A DNA stretch of 64,000 bases from an uncultured Bacteroidales bacterium (GTDB taxonomy: Bacteria; Bacteroidota; Bacteroidia; Bacteroidales; Paludibacteraceae). The stretch covers positions 41,716-105,715 of the forward strand of contig CAKUUM010000001.1 of NCBI GenBank assembly GCA_934692905.1. Reading direction: 5' to 3'. This document shows, piece by piece, positions 57,606 to 64,000 of the stretch. Numbering within the stretch: position 1 is the stretch's first letter; each line of letters starts with the position of its first letter. The notes beneath the pieces are model-generated. The model had not been told where the DNA came from and did no database searches. It saw nothing but the letters and a program-made list of their open reading frames with translations. The translations under genes and the position numbers were made by a program.

Positions 57606-58840
57606 ACAAGTTTTAAGTTATGATGCATTTTCTCCTTTTTTGTCCGCATGTAGCGGAGATTGTAGGGATTCGGAGCAATCTCTATTGGTATATTCTCTAC
57701 AATTTCTATGCCATAACTCTCGAGTCCGACACGTTTGATAGGGTTGTTTGTCAGCAAACGGAGCCTTTTTGCGCCCATTTGTCGGAGAATCTGCGCGCCC
57801 ACGCCGTAGTCGCGTTCGTCGGGTTGGAAACCGAGATGGATGTTGGCGTCCACGGTGTCGTCACCCTGCTCTTGGAGTTTGTAGGCGCGGATTTTGTTCA
57901 TCAGACCGATGCCGCGCCCCTCCTGATTCATATAGACGAGGATACCCTTGCCCTCCTGCTCAATCATCTGCATGGCGCGGTGGAGTTGCTCGCCGCACTC
58001 GCAACGCTTCGAGCCGAAGATGTCGCCCGTCATGCACGACGAGTGGACACGGCAGAGGACGGGTTCGTCGGGCTCCCAAGTGCCCTTGACGAGGACGATG
58101 TGCTCCAGTCCCGTGTTGAGTTGGCGGAAGGGCGTGAGCATGAATTCGCCGTATTCGGTGGGGAGAAAGACGGTCTCGCCGCGCTCCACGAGCACGCTCT
58201 CGGGGGCGTGGTTGTCGGGTGTGGCAGCCGTGAGCCCCGCCATGCTGAGGCGATAGGCGATAAGGTCTTTGATAGAGATAAGGCTAAGTCCGTATTGCTC
58301 AGCGACTTTCTCCAACTGAGGAAGACGTGCCATGGTACCGTCCTCGTTCATGATTTCTATGAGTGCGGCGGCGGGTTGCAGCCCTGCCAGACGTGCCAAA
58401 TCGACAGCAGCCTCGGTGTGTCCCGCACGTTGCAGCACTCCGCGCTCACGCGCATAGAGGGGGTTGATATGTCCCGGGCGGCCAAACGTGGTGGGTGTGG
58501 ACGCAGGGTCGGCGAGTGCGCGAATGGTAGCCGCTCGGTCTGCCGTGCTGACGCCCGTGGTGCAACCCTCCAACTTGTCCACCGTGACGGTGAACGGCGT
58601 GCCGAGCATCGAGGTGTTGTTCGCTACCTGATGAGTGAGGTCGAGTTCGGCACAGCGCTTCTCGGTGAGCGGCGCGCAAAGCACACCACGCCCGTGCTGG
58701 AGCATAAAGTTCACCTTCTCGGGGGTTATTTTCTCGGCTGCGATGATGAAGTCGCCCTCGTTTTCGCGGTCTTCGTCGTCCACGACAATTACGAATTTGC
58801 CTTCGCGGATGTCGCGAATCGCTTGTTCAATTGTATCCAT
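57602..58840 (-). CDS. ribBA: Bifunctional DHBP synthase / GTP cyclohydrolase II
   Basis: Makes both early precursors of riboflavin. 412 residues. The RibB domain (1 to about 205) has VVDDEDRENEGDFIIAAE, HGRGVLCAPLTE and RPGHINPLYARERGVLQR; the RibA domain has the zinc cysteines in CRVHSSCMTGDIFGSKRCECG, plus NQEGRGIGLMNKIRAYKLQ and LLTNNPIKRVGLESYGI. The start at 58840 gives the standard N-terminus (MDTIEQAIRDIREGKF) and overlaps the lptF 3' end by 52 nt. No FMN riboswitch lies upstream. RibF at 2.2 kb completes the route to FAD. Confidence 0.97.
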   Translation of the reverse strand: MDTIEQAIRDIREGKFVIVVDDEDRENEGDFIIAAEKITPEKVNFMLQHGRGVLCAPLTEKRCAELDLTHQVANNTSMLGTPFTVTVDKLEGCTTGVSTADRAATIRALADPASTPTTFGRPGHINPLYARERGVLQRAGHTEAAVDLARLAGLQPAAALIEIMNEDGTMARLPQLEKVAEQYGLSLISIKDLIAYRLSMAGLTAATPDNHAPESVLVERGETVFLPTEYGEFMLTPFRQLNTGLEHIVLVKGTWEPDEPVLCRVHSSCMTGDIFGSKRCECGEQLHRAMQMIEQEGKGILVYMNQEGRGIGLMNKIRAYKLQEQGDDTVDANIHLGFQPDERDYGVGAQILRQMGAKRLRLLTNNPIKRVGLESYGIEIVENIPIEIAPNPYNLRYMRTKKEKMHHNLKLV

Positions 58841-60303
58841 ATCTGTTTGGTATTTAGTTTCAGTTTGTCCCAGATTTTGAGCCACGCCTCGGGGTTGAAG
58901 AGGGCGGAGTCGGTGGCGGCTTTGTAGGTGAGGAAAATGCCGATGGGCAGCAGCACAAACGAACTGAGCCACATGCCTGTCCAACACGGCCAGAGGGCTT
59001 CGCGCGCCATCTTGTAGCCCGTGTTGTCGATGATGTAGTAGATGATGAACATCACCACCGAGATGACCACCGGCGCGCCCAATCCACCCTTGCGGGTGAT
59101 GGCACCCAACGGCGCGCCTATAAAAAAGAAGATGAGGCAGGCGAATGCCAGTGTGAACTTGCGGTGCAGTTCTATCTCGTGCTTGCGCATATAACGCTGA
59201 TAATCATCCAGCATCAGGGCGTTGTAGTCTATCTGGTCACGCTGCGCCTTGGCTTTCTCGAGGGCTGTGGAGAGGGCGCGGCAACGCTCATCGATGGTGA
59301 AATGGGCATACAGCGAATCCACATCGTACACACGCTCCACGGTTTGTGCAACGGGTGCGGCATCTATCTGCCTGCCGGACTTGCGTTCCCGCCCGAAATA
59401 GCGCGTCTCGACCATACTCTTGCTCTGTTCCTGACTGCGACTGTGCGCCAGAACCTGCACAGAATCAATGGACTGCACTAACTGACGCACATCTTTGGAG
59501 ACATGTTGGTCGGCAAGAATATCCTCGTTGTAGCGGTTGAACTCTGTGTCAAAATCAATGAGCAGTTGCTTCTCCGAGAAAGATTCCCGGCGGTAAGGCA
59601 CACTCTGTTCCGAGCGTGTGGCACGCTGCTGCTGACGGTCGAGGTTCTCGAAAGACTCGCCGCAGTAGAGTTTCAGCAGGAGGTATTTCTTGTCGTCGGT
59701 GAAGAATATCTTGCCCGAGTCGGCGACCATCACGGTGGCATTCTGGAAACCGTCCGAGTAGTCGTAAATCATCAGGTCATAGAGCATTCCGGTGCGCGGC
59801 TCCTTGTGGCGGACGTATATATTGTAGCCGTCAATGCCGTCGTAGAACTCGCCCTGCGGAATGTCCAATTCGGGCGATTTCTGCCTGAGCGAGAAGATAA
59901 GCGTCCATAGTTTGACCTGCGTGACAGGCAGAATATTGTTGGAGAAATAGAACGCCCCCACACAGATAAACGCAATGCAAATCGTCAGCGGGCGCATGAT
60001 GCGGAACAGGCTGATACCCGCCGCCTTCATGGCTGTGAGTTCGAACTTCTCGCCTAAATTGCCAAACGAAATCAGCGATGCCAGCAATATAGCCAACGGC
60101 AATGCCAGCGGCACCACCGACGCCACGGCATAGACGAAAAACTCGGCTAACACACTGACTTCCACTCCCTTGCCGACCAAGTCATTGACATGCATCCACA
60201 CAAACTGCATCAGCAGAATGAAGATACAAATCATAAACGTCGCCAAGAACAACCCGAGGAAGTTCCTGATGAGGTAAAGGTCTATTTTCTTGATGATTCG
60301 CAC
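58789..60303 (-). CDS. LptF/LptG family permease
   Basis: Inner-membrane permease of the LPS export machine. 504 residues: three membrane helices near the N-terminus (LIRNFLGLFLATFMICIFILL), a large periplasmic beta-jellyroll region (about 120-375) and three C-terminal helices (FTLAFACLIFFFIGAPLGAITRKGGLG). Motif ELTAMKAAGISLFRIM matches the coupling helix that contacts the ATPase LptB. Position directly upstream of ribBA is conserved in Bacteroidales. Whether it is LptF or LptG cannot be settled without its partner. Confidence 0.92.
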   Translation of the reverse strand: MRIIKKIDLYLIRNFLGLFLATFMICIFILLMQFVWMHVNDLVGKGVEVSVLAEFFVYAVASVVPLALPLAILLASLISFGNLGEKFELTAMKAAGISLFRIMRPLTICIAFICVGAFYFSNNILPVTQVKLWTLIFSLRQKSPELDIPQGEFYDGIDGYNIYVRHKEPRTGMLYDLMIYDYSDGFQNATVMVADSGKIFFTDDKKYLLLKLYCGESFENLDRQQQRATRSEQSVPYRRESFSEKQLLIDFDTEFNRYNEDILADQHVSKDVRQLVQSIDSVQVLAHSRSQEQSKSMVETRYFGRERKSGRQIDAAPVAQTVERVYDVDSLYAHFTIDERCRALSTALEKAKAQRDQIDYNALMLDDYQRYMRKHEIELHRKFTLAFACLIFFFIGAPLGAITRKGGLGAPVVISVVMFIIYYIIDNTGYKMAREALWPCWTGMWLSSFVLLPIGIFLTYKAATDSALFNPEAWLKIWDKLKLNTKQIWIQLNKRFATSAKANS

Positions 60304-60381
60304 GCGATAAACAACAGATATTCAATGGAAAATGCGCAGCATCACCCTTTTATCTCTTATAGTCCCCCGACGCCTTGAGGC

Positions 60382-60864
60382 TTAGCCTTTCAGGTTGTCG
60401 GACACGAAATTCAGCGGCAGCAAATCCGATGCGCTGTGGAAAATATGGCACTCGCGCTCGCCGTAGAGAATGACCTCCATCGGCTGCCCGAAGCGGTGTT
60501 CCGCCTCCAGCATCACCTGCCGGCACGCCCCGCAGGGGCTGGAGGCGTCTTGCGTGAAATGCCCGTCCGTAAAACTGGCGATTGCCAACGCCACCACAGG
60601 CGTCTTCGGGTGATTGGCATTGGCGGCAAACAGCGTGGTGCGCTCCGCACACAGCCCGCTCGGGTACGCGGCATTCTCCTGATTGGTACCCGTAACTATC
60701 TGTCCGTCAGCCAGTAATGCCGCTGCACCCACATGGAAATGCGAGTACGGAGCATATGCATCTTGCGTCTTTTGTTTGGCAATCTCCACCAAACGGCGTT
60801 GCTGCTCGTTGAGTTCATTCTCCTGACACACAGTCAGTTTCGTCTGCAATGTAACCTCTCTCAT
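60382..60864 (-). CDS. cdd: Cytidine deaminase
   Basis: Deaminates cytidine or deoxycytidine to the uridine form. 160 residues; substrate motif YSHFHVGAAAL, zinc site CAERTTLFAA with the catalytic glutamate, and PCGACRQVM. The start was moved to the ATG at 60862-60864 because upstream codons lie beyond the promoter. First gene of the run cdd-lptF-ribBA-Ser/Arg-rich gene. Confidence 0.95.
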   Translation of the reverse strand: MREVTLQTKLTVCQENELNEQQRRLVEIAKQKTQDAYAPYSHFHVGAAALLADGQIVTGTNQENAAYPSGLCAERTTLFAANANHPKTPVVALAIASFTDGHFTQDASSPCGACRQVMLEAEHRFGQPMEVILYGERECHIFHSASDLLPLNFVSDNLKG

Positions 60865-60903
60865 GGTCGTAACATCTGCGGGCTCTACGCCCAATTTAGC
60901 CCG

Positions 60904-60935
60904 CAAAGATACACAAAATCCGCGAATAATACAAT
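60904..60935 (-). promoter_or_regulatory. Promoter of cdd
   Basis: Minus strand ATTG (60935-60932), 20 bp, TATCTTTG (60911-60904). Confidence 0.65.
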
Positions 60936-60971
60936 ATATAAGGTCACAAACCTCCATAAAATCCGCCACAA

Positions 60972-61003
60972 ATTGCACATATCAGAAAATTAGTGTACCT
61001 TTG
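60972..61003 (+). promoter_or_regulatory. Promoter of the gldF-like gene
   Basis: ATTG at 60972-60975, 20 bp, TACCTTTG at 60996-61003. Confidence 0.65.
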
Positions 61004-61073
61004 TGCCGCAGTTGTTCGGGCGGCAAATCAGCATTTTGCAGACCGGCAAATGTGGTGTTAAAGGCATACCCGC

Positions 61074-61739
61074 GTGTTTCGCAAAGAACTCACATACTAC
61101 TTCTCCACCCCCATCGCGTACATCGTGATTGGGCTTTACTTGTTGGCTATCAGCCTTTTCCTGTGGGCCATCCCGGGACAATGGAATGTCATCGAGTCGG
61201 GCTACGCACAGGTGGACGGGCTCTTTCAACTCTCCCCGTGGCTGCTGATGTTGCTCTGCCCCGCCCTCACTATGCGCCTTTTTTCTGAGGAGCGGCGCAA
61301 CGGCACGTGGCTGCTTCTGCGTGCCCAACCCATACCCCTGTGGCGCATCGTCACGAGCAAGTATTTGGCGGCTTGGCTGCTGACAATCATAGCGTTACTC
61401 CCCACGGTGGTGCACTATTTCATTGTGTTCTACATGGCGGAGCCCATCGGCAATATCGACGGCGGACAATTCATCGGCTCCATGCTGGGGCTGGTGTTGC
61501 TCAGCGCGGCATTCACGGGCATCGGACTGCTGTCAAGCACACTCACGCAAAGCCAACTATTGGCTTTCATCATAGGCGCCGTCGCCAATTTCACACTCTT
61601 TTGGCTCACGCTTCAGAGCCACTACCGCAGCATCTCGCGCGGCGTCATCGACCTGCGCGATGTCCTCTTCTTCCTCTCCGTAGCCCTTGCCGCTATCCTG
61701 CTCAGTATCTGCATCATAGACCGTGTCACCCAAAAATAA
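61074..61739 (+). CDS. ABC-2 type transporter permease, GldF-like
   Basis: 221 residues, six predicted membrane segments. Starts with a GTG: MFRKELTYYFSTPIAYIVIGLY, then LLCPALTMRLFSEERRNGTWLLL and GLLSSTLTQSQLLAFIIG, the pattern of GldF, which in gliding flavobacteria forms an ABC transporter with GldA and GldG. In Bacteroidales gldF is normally followed by gldG, a large substrate-binding-like subunit; here a phosphoesterase gene follows instead. So the complex may be split or reduced. Confidence 0.8.
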   Translation: MFRKELTYYFSTPIAYIVIGLYLLAISLFLWAIPGQWNVIESGYAQVDGLFQLSPWLLMLLCPALTMRLFSEERRNGTWLLLRAQPIPLWRIVTSKYLAAWLLTIIALLPTVVHYFIVFYMAEPIGNIDGGQFIGSMLGLVLLSAAFTGIGLLSSTLTQSQLLAFIIGAVANFTLFWLTLQSHYRSISRGVIDLRDVLFFLSVALAAILLSICIIDRVTQK

Positions 61740-61751
61740 CCTCCCCCGCAC

Positions 61752-62270
61752 ATGACCCGAATCGGACTACTCAGCGATACCCACGGACTGCTCGACCCGC
61801 GTGTTTTTGAGCACTTCAGCGAGGTGGACGAGATTTGGCATGCGGGCGACATCGGTAGCACCGAGGTGCTCCAAGCCCTGCGCGAGTTCCGTCCCACACG
61901 CGCAGTCTATGGCAACATGGACTCGGGCGACGTGCGTTACTCACTTTCCGAATTCTACCGTTTCCGCGTGGAGGACGTCAACGTCCTCATGACTCACATC
62001 GGCGGCTACCCGGGCAAGTACAACCCGTGGCTGCTCCCCATGTTCCGCAAGAGTCAGACGGACCCCGACCCCAACCGCCATATCCAACTCTTCGTCTGCG
62101 GGCACAGCCATATATTAAAGGTGCAGTACGACCGCCAATGGGGTTTCCTCGCCATGAACCCGGGCGCGGCAGGCAAGCAGGGGTGGCAAACCGTGCAAAC
62201 TCTCTTACGTTTTGTCATCGACAAGGCGGACATTCGCGATTTGGAAGTCATCGAATTGGAGAAGAGGTAA
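61752..62270 (+). CDS. YfcE/MJ0936-type metallophosphoesterase
   Basis: 172 residues with all metal-ligand motifs of the calcineurin-like fold in order: LLSDTHG (residues 6-12), WHAGDIG, VYGNMDSGD, LMTHIGG and VCGHSHILK. Small members hydrolyse phosphodiesters in the cytoplasm; the natural substrate is unknown. Downstream, a 57-bp stretch repeats the last codons of this gene in degenerate form. Confidence 0.93.
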   Translation: MTRIGLLSDTHGLLDPRVFEHFSEVDEIWHAGDIGSTEVLQALREFRPTRAVYGNMDSGDVRYSLSEFYRFRVEDVNVLMTHIGGYPGKYNPWLLPMFRKSQTDPDPNRHIQLFVCGHSHILKVQYDRQWGFLAMNPGAAGKQGWQTVQTLLRFVIDKADIRDLEVIELEKR

Positions 62271-62284
62271 AGCGGACTCCCTTT

Positions 62285-62341
62285 CGTTTTGTTATTGTCA
62301 AAGCGGATATTCACAATTTAGAGGTTGCAGAACGGGGAAAG
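62285..62341 (+). repeat. Degenerate tandem copy of the 3' end of the phosphoesterase gene
   Basis: In frame it reads RFVIVKADIHNLEVAERGK, matching RFVIDKADIRDLEVIELEK at the end of the gene (62207-62266). It looks like a partial tandem duplication that has decayed. Confidence 0.7.
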
Positions 62342-62449
62342 GCACACACCAAAACCACCTTTTGTATAGAAAAGTGTCACAAAACATGCTGTACAACACG
62401 TTATTGCAAAAAGACAGCAAAAAACGTGTTACACAACATAAAAATTGCT

Positions 62450-62481
62450 ATTGTGAGGGTGCTTGAAAAGCAGTAATTTTG
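62450..62481 (+). promoter_or_regulatory. Promoter of a candidate small RNA
   Basis: ATTG at 62450-62453, 20 bp, TAATTTTG at 62474-62481. Confidence 0.6.
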
Positions 62482-62487
62482 CAGCCG

Positions 62488-62585
62488 TAAAAAGAAGTAA
62501 TCGACACAATCTTTTTTGTACCTTAAAAATCAAACAGACTAATACCGTGGAAAAATAGCCGTCGCGAGACGGCTTTTTTCTTTTT
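62488..62585 (+). ncRNA. Candidate small RNA of about 95 nt
   Basis: A promoter (62450-62481) is followed after about 70 nt by a strong terminator hairpin AGCCGTC-GCGA-GACGGCT plus TTTTTTC (62557-62580), with no start codon or ORF between. The predicted RNA is A/U-rich with a single terminal hairpin. The flanking AACACGT and ACGTGTT at 62395 and 62424 form an inverted repeat before the promoter. Alternatively the hairpin ends transcription of the phosphoesterase gene. Confidence 0.45.
62557..62585 (+). terminator. Rho-independent terminator
   Basis: AGCCGTC, loop GCGA, GACGGCT, then TTTTTTCTTTTT. Confidence 0.9.
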
Positions 62586-62651
62586 CTGCCCTTTTCTCTT
62601 TTCCCGTCATCTTTTTTCCTCCATACTTTTTCCCTTTTTCCATCACCACCC

Positions 62652-62733
62652 TCTTCTCGTGTACTTGTCGGGGTAAGTGTATGTGATTAGTATGTGATTA
62701 GTATGTGATTAGTATGTGATTCCGCCGACCATA
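62652..62733 (+). repeat. TATGTGATTAG element, copy 5 (upstream of thrS)
   Basis: Header CTCGTGTACTTGTCGGGGTA, then from 62680 four 11-bp TATGTGATTAG units (the last incomplete), footer CCGCCGACC. It ends about 65 bp before the thrS -33 box. Confidence 0.85.
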
Positions 62734-62796
62734 TAGGTATCTTGTAGGTACATTATGCCTGCCGTGTCGGGTACACCCGGCGCGCAGGACTGCCCT

Positions 62797-62828
62797 CTTG
62801 CACATCTCGCAAAAAAGCAGTACCTTTG
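62797..62828 (+). promoter_or_regulatory. Promoter of thrS
   Basis: CTTG at 62797-62800, 20 bp, TACCTTTG at 62821-62828. Confidence 0.7.
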
Positions 62829-62888
62829 TCCCCGAATTGGCGAAAGGGCATTTGTGCGCTCCGAGCCGTAAACATTTGTACGTTTATT

Positions 62889-64000
62889 ATGATTAAAATT
62901 TCGTTCCCGGACGGTAGTGTCCGCGAGTATGAGAGCGGTATCACACCGCTCCAAGTGGCTGAGAGTATCAGCAGTCGTTTGGCGCAAGACATCCTTGTGG
63001 CTAGTATCAAACCTATTACGAACAAACCCGAGACCATTGAGGAGCAGGGCGAAGGGTGGAGTATTGTCGAACTCAATACACCTCTCACCGAAGACAGCCA
63101 AATCCGTCTCCACAAATGGGATGACGCCGAGGCAAAGCACGCTTTCTGGCACACCTCGAGCCACTTGATGGCAGAGGCACTGCAGGAGTTGTACCCGGGT
63201 ATCCAGTTCGGTATCGGTCCCGCTATTGAAAACGGTTTCTACTACGATGTCTATCCCGCCGAAGGGCAGACTATCAAAGAAAGTGATTTTCCCGCTATTG
63301 AGCAGAAGATGATGGAACTGCGCAACCGCAAAGAGCACCTCGTCAAGAATAGTATCTCCAAGGCGGATGCGCTCAAAGAGTTCGGCGACAAAGGACAGAT
63401 CTACAAGTGCGAACTCATCTCCGACCTCGAGGACGGACATATCACCACTTATACGCAAGGTGCGTTCACCGACCTTTGCAAAGGTCCGCACCTCCTCTCT
63501 ACCGAGCCTATCAAGGCGGTCAAAGTGCTCAGTTGCGCGGCTGCCTATTGGCGTGGCGACGAGAAACGTCCGATGATGACCCGTATCTACGGTATCTCGT
63601 TCCCGAAAAAGGCTATGTTGGACGAGTATCTGGCTCTTCTCGAAGAAGCCAAGAAACGTGACCACCGCAAGATCGGCAAGGAGTTGGAACTCTTTATGTT
63701 CTCCGATATGGTGGGCAAGGGTCTGCCTATCTGGCTGCCCAAAGGTACGGCATTGCGTCTGCGTCTCGAGGATTTCCTCAAGAAGATTCAGAAACGCTAT
63801 GGCTACCAGCAGGTTATCACCCCGCATATCGGTAGCAAGCAGTTGTATGTTACTTCCGGGCACTGGGATCATTATGGCAAGGACTCGTTCCAGCCTATCA
63901 CCACTCCCGAGGAGGGCGAGGTCTATCTGCTCAAGCCGATGAACTGCCCCCACCACTGTGCTATCTACAAGAACAGCCCCCGCAGTTACAAAGACCTGCC
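62889..64000 (+). CDS. thrS: Threonyl-tRNA synthetase, N-terminal part
   Basis: The first 370 residues are present; the rest lies beyond the right edge. The TGS domain (about 1-62) begins MIKISFPDGSVREYESGITP. The editing domain has the HxxxH zinc-like motif in WHTSSHLMAEAL and CKGPHLLST. The class II catalytic domain starts around residue 240 with motif 1 region LPIWLPKGTALRLRLEDFL, then VTSGHWDHYGKDSF and LKPMNCPHHCAIY, where the catalytic zinc Cys sits. In this phylum thrS is normally followed by infC. Confidence 0.97.
   Translation, partial: MIKISFPDGSVREYESGITPLQVAESISSRLAQDILVASIKPITNKPETIEEQGEGWSIVELNTPLTEDSQIRLHKWDDAEAKHAFWHTSSHLMAEALQELYPGIQFGIGPAIENGFYYDVYPAEGQTIKESDFPAIEQKMMELRNRKEHLVKNSISKADALKEFGDKGQIYKCELISDLEDGHITTYTQGAFTDLCKGPHLLSTEPIKAVKVLSCAAAYWRGDEKRPMMTRIYGISFPKKAMLDEYLALLEEAKKRDHRKIGKELELFMFSDMVGKGLPIWLPKGTALRLRLEDFLKKIQKRYGYQQVITPHIGSKQLYVTSGHWDHYGKDSFQPITTPEEGEVYLLKPMNCPHHCAIYKNSPRSYKDL

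Noticed and set aside
57602..60303. FMN riboswitch controlling ribBA
   Set aside because: ribBA starts inside lptF with no untranslated leader, and no RFN-type sequence was found upstream of cdd either.

Overview
The window looks like a chromosomal stretch from an uncultured member of the Bacteroidales. The evidence is phylum-typical promoters (TTTG or a variant, about 20 bp, then TAnnTTTG) in front of many genes, Bacteroidetes-type gene orders (rplM-rpsI-rpsB-tsf; mraZ to murG; mce-mmdA-oadG-biotin carrier-mmdB), a type IX secretion (T9SS) sorting domain, a GldF-like permease and a DUF4827 lipoprotein. Nothing points to a plasmid, prophage or conjugative element.

Layout. 0-9.5 kb is mostly minus strand: the start of an FAD-linked oxidase, NamZ, RibF overlapping a DUF5009 acyltransferase, the tsf/rpsB/rpsI/rplM ribosomal operon, and HIT and GreA preceded by an unlisted 39-residue ORF. 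9.7-21.5 kb is mostly plus strand: tyrS, ispG-mpl, udk with a paired chromate-type transporter, tRNA-Gln, ftsK-lolA-trxB. 21.5-27.3 kb carries yifB and tamB on the minus strand. 27.3-39.7 kb is the cell-wall and division (dcw) cluster mraZ-rsmH-ftsL-ftsI-murE-mraY-[GxxExxY]-murD-ftsW-murG, which stops before murC-ftsQ-ftsA-ftsZ. 39.7-49.3 kb has a choloylglycine-hydrolase-family protein, a WG-repeat lipoprotein, the Na+-pumping methylmalonyl-CoA decarboxylase operon (propionate formation), and two secreted proteins. 49.4-60.9 kb is envelope and cofactor housekeeping on the minus strand: lpxB, surE, glmM, two lipoproteins, rfbA, a Ser/Arg-rich secreted protein, ribBA, lptF, cdd. The right end has gldF-like, a YfcE-type phosphoesterase, a candidate small RNA and the start of thrS.

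The genes are ordinary; the DNA between them is not. Much of the longer spacer DNA is built from consecutive units of exactly 11 bp. At least six unrelated sequence families (TATGTGATTAG, GCAAGGGATAC, GACCCGCGACA, TAATTAACCAT, AAGTACTCGGT, GATGTTGCCCT types) share that unit length, some arranged in higher-order 44- or 55-bp repeats. Shorter spacers inside operons are instead built of 7-bp units. One 11-bp family occurs five times inside an about 90-bp element with a conserved header and footer, each time just upstream of a gene and always in the same orientation relative to that gene. A separate GC-rich palindromic element lies directly after two stop codons and, in frame, inside four conserved genes (ribF, rsmH, murE, lpxB). 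These repeat systems are the most likely undescribed biology here.

All calls were made by reading the sequence; no database search was run. Three tRNAs (Ser-GCT, Lys-TTT, Gln-CTG) and several terminators and promoters were placed by inspection.
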